Of a stretch of 64,000 nucleotides of DNA, positions 58,130 through 64,000 are shown piece after piece. A model generated the notes under the pieces. It saw only the letters and a program-made list of their open reading frames with translations. It was not told the DNA's origin and searched no databases. Origin of the DNA: Streptomyces sp. ICC1. Its GTDB lineage: Bacteria; Actinomycetota; Actinomycetes; Streptomycetales; Streptomycetaceae. A program made the position numbers and the translations under genes. Within the stretch, counting starts at the first letter, position 1. The number at the start of each line of letters is the position of its first letter. The stretch lies in assembly GCF_003287935.1 (NCBI RefSeq), contig NZ_CP030287.1, positions 992,001-1,056,000 on the forward strand, written 5' to 3'.

Positions 58130-59099
58130 GCGCCGTCCTCCCTGCCGCCGGACCCCTCGGGCCCGGGTACGTCGTCCGGCACCACGGTGGTGCCGGGTCC
58201 GTCCTCGGTGAAGACTCCGCGCAGCAGCGCGTGCGGCACCCGACCGTCGATGACCTGCGCCTTGGCGACGCCGGTCCGTACGGCGCGCAGGCAGCCCTCC
58301 ATCTTGGGGAGCATGCCGCTCGCGAGCTCCGGCAGCAGCGCGTCCAGCTCACCGGCCGTCAGGCGGTCGATCACCTCGGTGCTGTGCGGCCAGTCCGCGT
58401 ACAGCCCCTCGACGTCGGTCATCACCACCAGCCGGTCGGCCCCGAGGGCCACGGCCAGTGCCGATGCCGCGAGGTCGGCGTTGACGTTGTAGACCTGACC
58501 GTCCTCGCCGCGCGCGACGGGTGAGACCACGGGGATGCGGCCCTGCTCCAGCAGGGCGCCTATCGTCGCCGTGTCCACGGCGACGATCTCGCCGACCAGA
58601 CCGATGTCCACCGGCCGGCCGTCCACCCAGGCCGGGCGTCGCACGGCGGTCATCGTGTGGGCGTCCTCGCCCGACATGCCCACGGCGAACGGCCCGTGGG
58701 CGTTGATGGCCCCGACCAGTTCGCGCTGGACCTGGCCGGTGAGCACCATGCGCACCACGTCCATCGTCTCCGGCGTGGTCACCCGCAGCCCCGCCTCGAA
58801 ACGCGTCTCCAGGCCGAGCCGGTCGAGCAGCGCGCTGATCTGGGGTCCGCCGCCGTGCACGACGACGGGCCGCAGGCCCGCGTGCCAGAGTTCCACCACG
58901 TCCTGGGCGAACGTCCGGTGCAGGGAGGGGTCCACCATGGCGTTGCCGCCGAACTTGACGACGACCGTCCGGCCCTGAAGCTGCTCCAGCCAGGGCAGGT
59001 CCTCGGCGGCCGGCACGGCGGCCGGAGTCCTCGTACCCGTCGTCTGAGTCGGCATCTGCGTCGGCATCTGCGTCTTCGTCCGCGTCATCTCCGCCCCGC

Positions 59100-59103
<4 letters not shown>
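58126..59103 (-). CDS. argB: Acetylglutamate kinase
   Basis: A 325-residue amino-acid kinase that phosphorylates N-acetylglutamate. [55 protein letters not shown] and [14 protein letters not shown] are the kinase signatures. The N-terminus carries a short MPTQMPTQ repeat and the C-terminus ends in a disordered tail. The GTG at 59103 overlaps the argJ stop. Sensitivity to arginine cannot be judged by eye. Confidence 0.93.
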
Positions 59104-62039
<2,936 letters not shown>

Positions 62040-62098
62040 GACGATCCCCTCCCCCCGATGCCGCGTGCGCGCGGGCCCCACACGAGGCCGCCGTTCAC

Positions 62099-62117
62099 TT
62101 AGCTTAGCCTAACCTAA
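62099..62117 (-). promoter_or_regulatory. Iron box of the isochorismatase-arg operon
   Basis: TTAGCTTAGCCTAACCTAA agrees at 17 of 19 positions with the IdeR/DmdR consensus. It precedes the isochorismatase ATG by 59 bases, at the place expected for promoter overlap and iron-dependent repression. Confidence 0.82.
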
Positions 62118-62332
62118 TTTCTCCTGACCCTGCTTCCACTGCCTGCCGTGACGCCCAGACCGGGGCGGCCTCCTCGACCGCGAGCGGATCGGGCTCGGCG
62201 AGTGCGACCTCCTAGAGCCCGACGTCCACCGCCCCGCCGCCGTCCGCAGGGTCACGCGCGCCGGGTCGAGGCGGAGCCGCCCGCCGTCGAGGGGTTTGCC
62301 CGCCGGGGTCAGCCAGCCCGGGGCGGGCCGGA
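62118..62332. other. Interval without an assignable gene after mbtH
   Basis: This 215-base stretch lies downstream of mbtH and upstream of the iron box of the next operon, both on the minus strand. Frames read LTPAGKPLDGGRLRLDPARV and then hit a stop or drift into basic low-complexity sequence. Codon bias is coding-like but no start, ribosome site or family can be supported; it may be a gene remnant. Confidence 0.4.
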
Positions 62333-62545
62333 TCAGGCGTCGACGGCCGCCGCGAGGGACCGGGGGCGCAGGTCGGTCCAGCTGGACTCGATGTACTCCA
62401 GGCAGGCGTCGCGGGTGGTCTCCCCGAGGGCGATCGTCCACCCTCCGGGCACACTGGTGAAGGAAGGCCACAGGGAGTGCTGGCCCTCGTCGTTCACCAG
62501 GACCAGGAAACGGCCGTCGGCATCGTCGAACGGGTTGGTGCTCAT
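62333..62545 (-). CDS. MbtH-like protein
   Basis: A 70-residue MbtH-family chaperone that binds and activates adenylation domains of nonribosomal peptide synthetases. [40 protein letters not shown] and [14 protein letters not shown] carry the conserved NPF start and the invariant tryptophans. It shares an iron box with the divergent esterase. Its presence implies a siderophore NRPS nearby, not in this window. Confidence 0.96.
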   Translation of the reverse strand: MSTNPFDDADGRFLVLVNDEGQHSLWPSFTSVPGGWTIALGETTRDACLEYIESSWTDLRPRSLAAAVDA

Positions 62546-62666
62546 GCTTGGATTCCTCCAGGAGCCCGATGGGACCGGCGGGTACCGGCGGGCGCGCGAC
62601 GCGCGGCCCGGCAGCGGGTGCCGTGCCCGCGGGGAAGGTCGATCGGGAATGAAGAGAGCCCAACAC

Positions 62667-62685
62667 TTAGGTTAGGCTCGCCTAA
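62667..62685. promoter_or_regulatory. Iron box shared by mbtH and the esterase gene
   Basis: TTAGGTTAGGCTCGCCTAA agrees at 17 of 19 positions with the IdeR/DmdR consensus. It sits between the divergent mbtH (ATG 62545) and esterase (ATG 62731) and could control both. Confidence 0.85.
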
Positions 62686-62730
62686 TTATAGACCCTAACG
62701 TTTCCCCTTCCCCCTCACAAGGAGGCACCG

Positions 62731-63846
62731 ATGCGCGCACGTGAACGGGTCCGGGCCGAGGACGGCGCGGAGAGCCCCTTCGCCGCGTTCGACCTGCCCG
62801 GCACGCCCGGCACCGACGAGTTCTGGGCGGCCGCGGCTCCCGCGTCCGTGCCTTCCGGCGACGGCGGTTGGGTCACCCTGTTCCTGTGGCGCGGCACCCC
62901 GACGGTCATCGATTTCGAAAGCTGGTCGGATCCGGTGGCGCTGCTCCGGTGGCGCGACACGGACTGCTGGTACGCCGAGGTGCCCATGCCCGCCCGGCTC
63001 CGGGTGACCTACCGGTTCCTCGCGGATGACGGATCGTCGTACGCCGATCCGCTCAACCCGGTCCGGGCCGGCGCCGACCGGTCCATCGCCGCCACTCCGG
63101 ACGCGTCGCCCCAGCCGTACTGGCCGGCCGTCGGCGCCGACGACGTACTGCCCCTGCCGCGCACCCGGATCCGCTGGGCGAGCGAACGGCTCGGCGGACG
63201 GCGCACCGTACGGGTCCACCCCGTGGGCGGCGGCGGACCGGTGGTCCTGCTGCTCGACGGGGACGACTGGCTGTACCTGCACCCGGCCGTGACCGCCTTC
63301 GACGCGGCCTTCGACGCCGGCGACATGCCCCCGGCCACGCTGGTGTTCCTGCCCACCAAGGACCGGCAGGCCGAGTTCGGATGCCGGCCCGCGCTGTGGG
63401 AGGCGGTACGGGACGAACTGCTGCCGCTGGTGGCGGAGTGCGGGGTGCCCGCGGACCTGAACCGGTTGGTGGTCGCCGGGCAGAGCCTCGGCGGACTGAG
63501 CGCGATGTACGCGGCCACGGAGTTCCCGGAGCTGGTCTCCCGCGTCGCCTGCCAGTCGGGGTCGTTCTGGTGGACGCCGGAGGCCGCGGACCTGCCGGAC
63601 CCCCTGGGCGGTCCGGTCGGCGGCGCCATCGCCGCGCGCCTGCGCGAGCGCCCCGCCCCGTCCACGCTGCGGATCGCGTTCGACCTGGGAGAGCACGAGA
63701 CGCGCATGCGCCCGCACTGCGAGCTGGTCGAGACCCTGACGGAGCAGGCCGGTTCGACCGTGCGGATCTCCAGGTCGGCGTCGGGCCACGACCGGGCGGG
63801 CTGGCGACAGGCCCTGCTCCGTGATGTCGCCTGGGCCCTGGCCTGA
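62731..63846 (+). CDS. Enterobactin-esterase-like siderophore hydrolase
   Basis: A 371-residue esterase of the Fes/IroD family. The N-terminal domain (VTLFLWRGTPTVIDFESWSD, WYAEVPMPARLRVTYRFLAD) resembles the enterochelin-esterase N-terminal fold; the C-terminal hydrolase has the nucleophile elbow VVAGQSLGGLSAMYAA, QSGSFWW and the catalytic histidine in SGHDRAGWRQAL. It probably opens ferric trilactone or ester-linked catechol siderophores to release iron, in the cytoplasm, as no signal peptide is seen. AAGGAGG lies 5 bases before the ATG. It follows an iron box. Confidence 0.92.
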   Translation: MRARERVRAEDGAESPFAAFDLPGTPGTDEFWAAAAPASVPSGDGGWVTLFLWRGTPTVIDFESWSDPVALLRWRDTDCWYAEVPMPARLRVTYRFLADDGSSYADPLNPVRAGADRSIAATPDASPQPYWPAVGADDVLPLPRTRIRWASERLGGRRTVRVHPVGGGGPVVLLLDGDDWLYLHPAVTAFDAAFDAGDMPPATLVFLPTKDRQAEFGCRPALWEAVRDELLPLVAECGVPADLNRLVVAGQSLGGLSAMYAATEFPELVSRVACQSGSFWWTPEAADLPDPLGGPVGGAIAARLRERPAPSTLRIAFDLGEHETRMRPHCELVETLTEQAGSTVRISRSASGHDRAGWRQALLRDVAWALA

Positions 63847-63849
63847 CAC

Positions 63850-63916
63850 ACCGCATGACAGAGGGGCCCGGGTGCGCGGCGATCCGCCGTGCACCCGGGC
63901 CCCTCTGTCATGCGGT
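63850..63916. terminator. Long hairpin terminator between esterase and ABC gene
   Basis: Arms of at least 26 bases (starting ACCGCATGACAGAGGGGCCC and mirrored) enclose a GC-rich loop between two convergent stops. It should block transcription in both directions. Confidence 0.85.
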
Positions 63917-63931
63917 CACCGCGTCACCGGA

Positions 63932-64000
63932 TCACCGCGTCACCGCCAGGCAGTACGCCGGGTCGGTGGCCAGCAGTTCGCGATGGGTGCCCTCGGCGGT
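63932..64000 (-). CDS. ABC transporter ATPase, last 22 codons only
   Basis: The frame reads TAEGTHRELLATDPAYCLAV then TR and a stop. This is the typical end of the nucleotide-binding domain of an ABC exporter (xEGTHxELLAxxxxY). The rest lies beyond the window. Given the iron-regulated neighbours, export of the siderophore is likely. Confidence 0.7.
   Translation of the reverse strand, partial: TAEGTHRELLATDPAYCLAVTR

Overview
The window is high-GC DNA with codon use, GTG/TTG starts, GTGA stop-start overlaps, twin-arginine and lipobox signals, and regulator families typical of Streptomyces or a close relative. From memory, the order ureC-ureAB ... ilvE-leuB ... pruA-proline dehydrogenase ... 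serA-ilvC-ilvN-ilvB-GGDEF resembles the SCO55xx core of S. coelicolor; I could not check this. I saw no tRNA, rRNA, CRISPR array or insertion sequence.

Left part (1-23.9 kb) is mainly nitrogen and amino-acid metabolism. A urease operon (ureC cut by the window edge, fused ureAB) diverges from an NCS1 permease across a short region packed with inverted repeats. Then come ilvE, leuB with a strong operator-like palindrome and a 43-codon ORF upstream, a scar of two gene remnants (LysR and oxidoreductase), a Tat-exported phospholipase C, an AAC(2')-like acetyltransferase, an iodotyrosine-deiodinase-like flavoprotein, the proline-to-glutamate pair with a divergent PucR regulator, a lipoprotein, a TetR/MFS efflux pair, serA, and ilvB-ilvN-ilvC behind a classical attenuator with a 13-residue branched-chain leader peptide.

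Middle part (23.9-48.5 kb) holds a membrane PAS-GGDEF-degenerate EAL protein, a 2-hydroxyacid dehydrogenase, an aldo/keto reductase, a sorbosone-dehydrogenase-like lipoprotein with a repetitive N-terminus, a large LuxR-type ATPase regulator, several small and membrane proteins, an MMPL transporter, a cupin beside a ROK regulator lacking a start, the mutA-mutB-meaB operon, two double-domain YbjQ proteins, an asparaginase and a divergent Lrp/AsnC regulator.

Right part (48.5-64 kb) is accessory. First is a two-gene cassette: a TTG-started alpha/beta hydrolase and, overlapping it by ATGA, a 1590-residue protein combining a caspase-like protease (His79/Cys128), a STAND-type NTPase and a long WD40-like region. 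This is the best candidate here for a little-described NLR-like conflict system. Next is the edge of an iron-regulated catechol siderophore locus. Four IdeR/DmdR-type iron boxes flank or precede an amidohydrolase, a small unknown protein, an N-acetylglutamate-synthase-like GNAT, an isochorismatase-argC-argJ-argB-argD operon (apparently a dedicated ornithine/arginine supply), an MbtH protein, an enterobactin-esterase-like hydrolase and the last codons of an ABC ATPase. The NRPS and dihydroxybenzoate genes would lie beyond the right edge.
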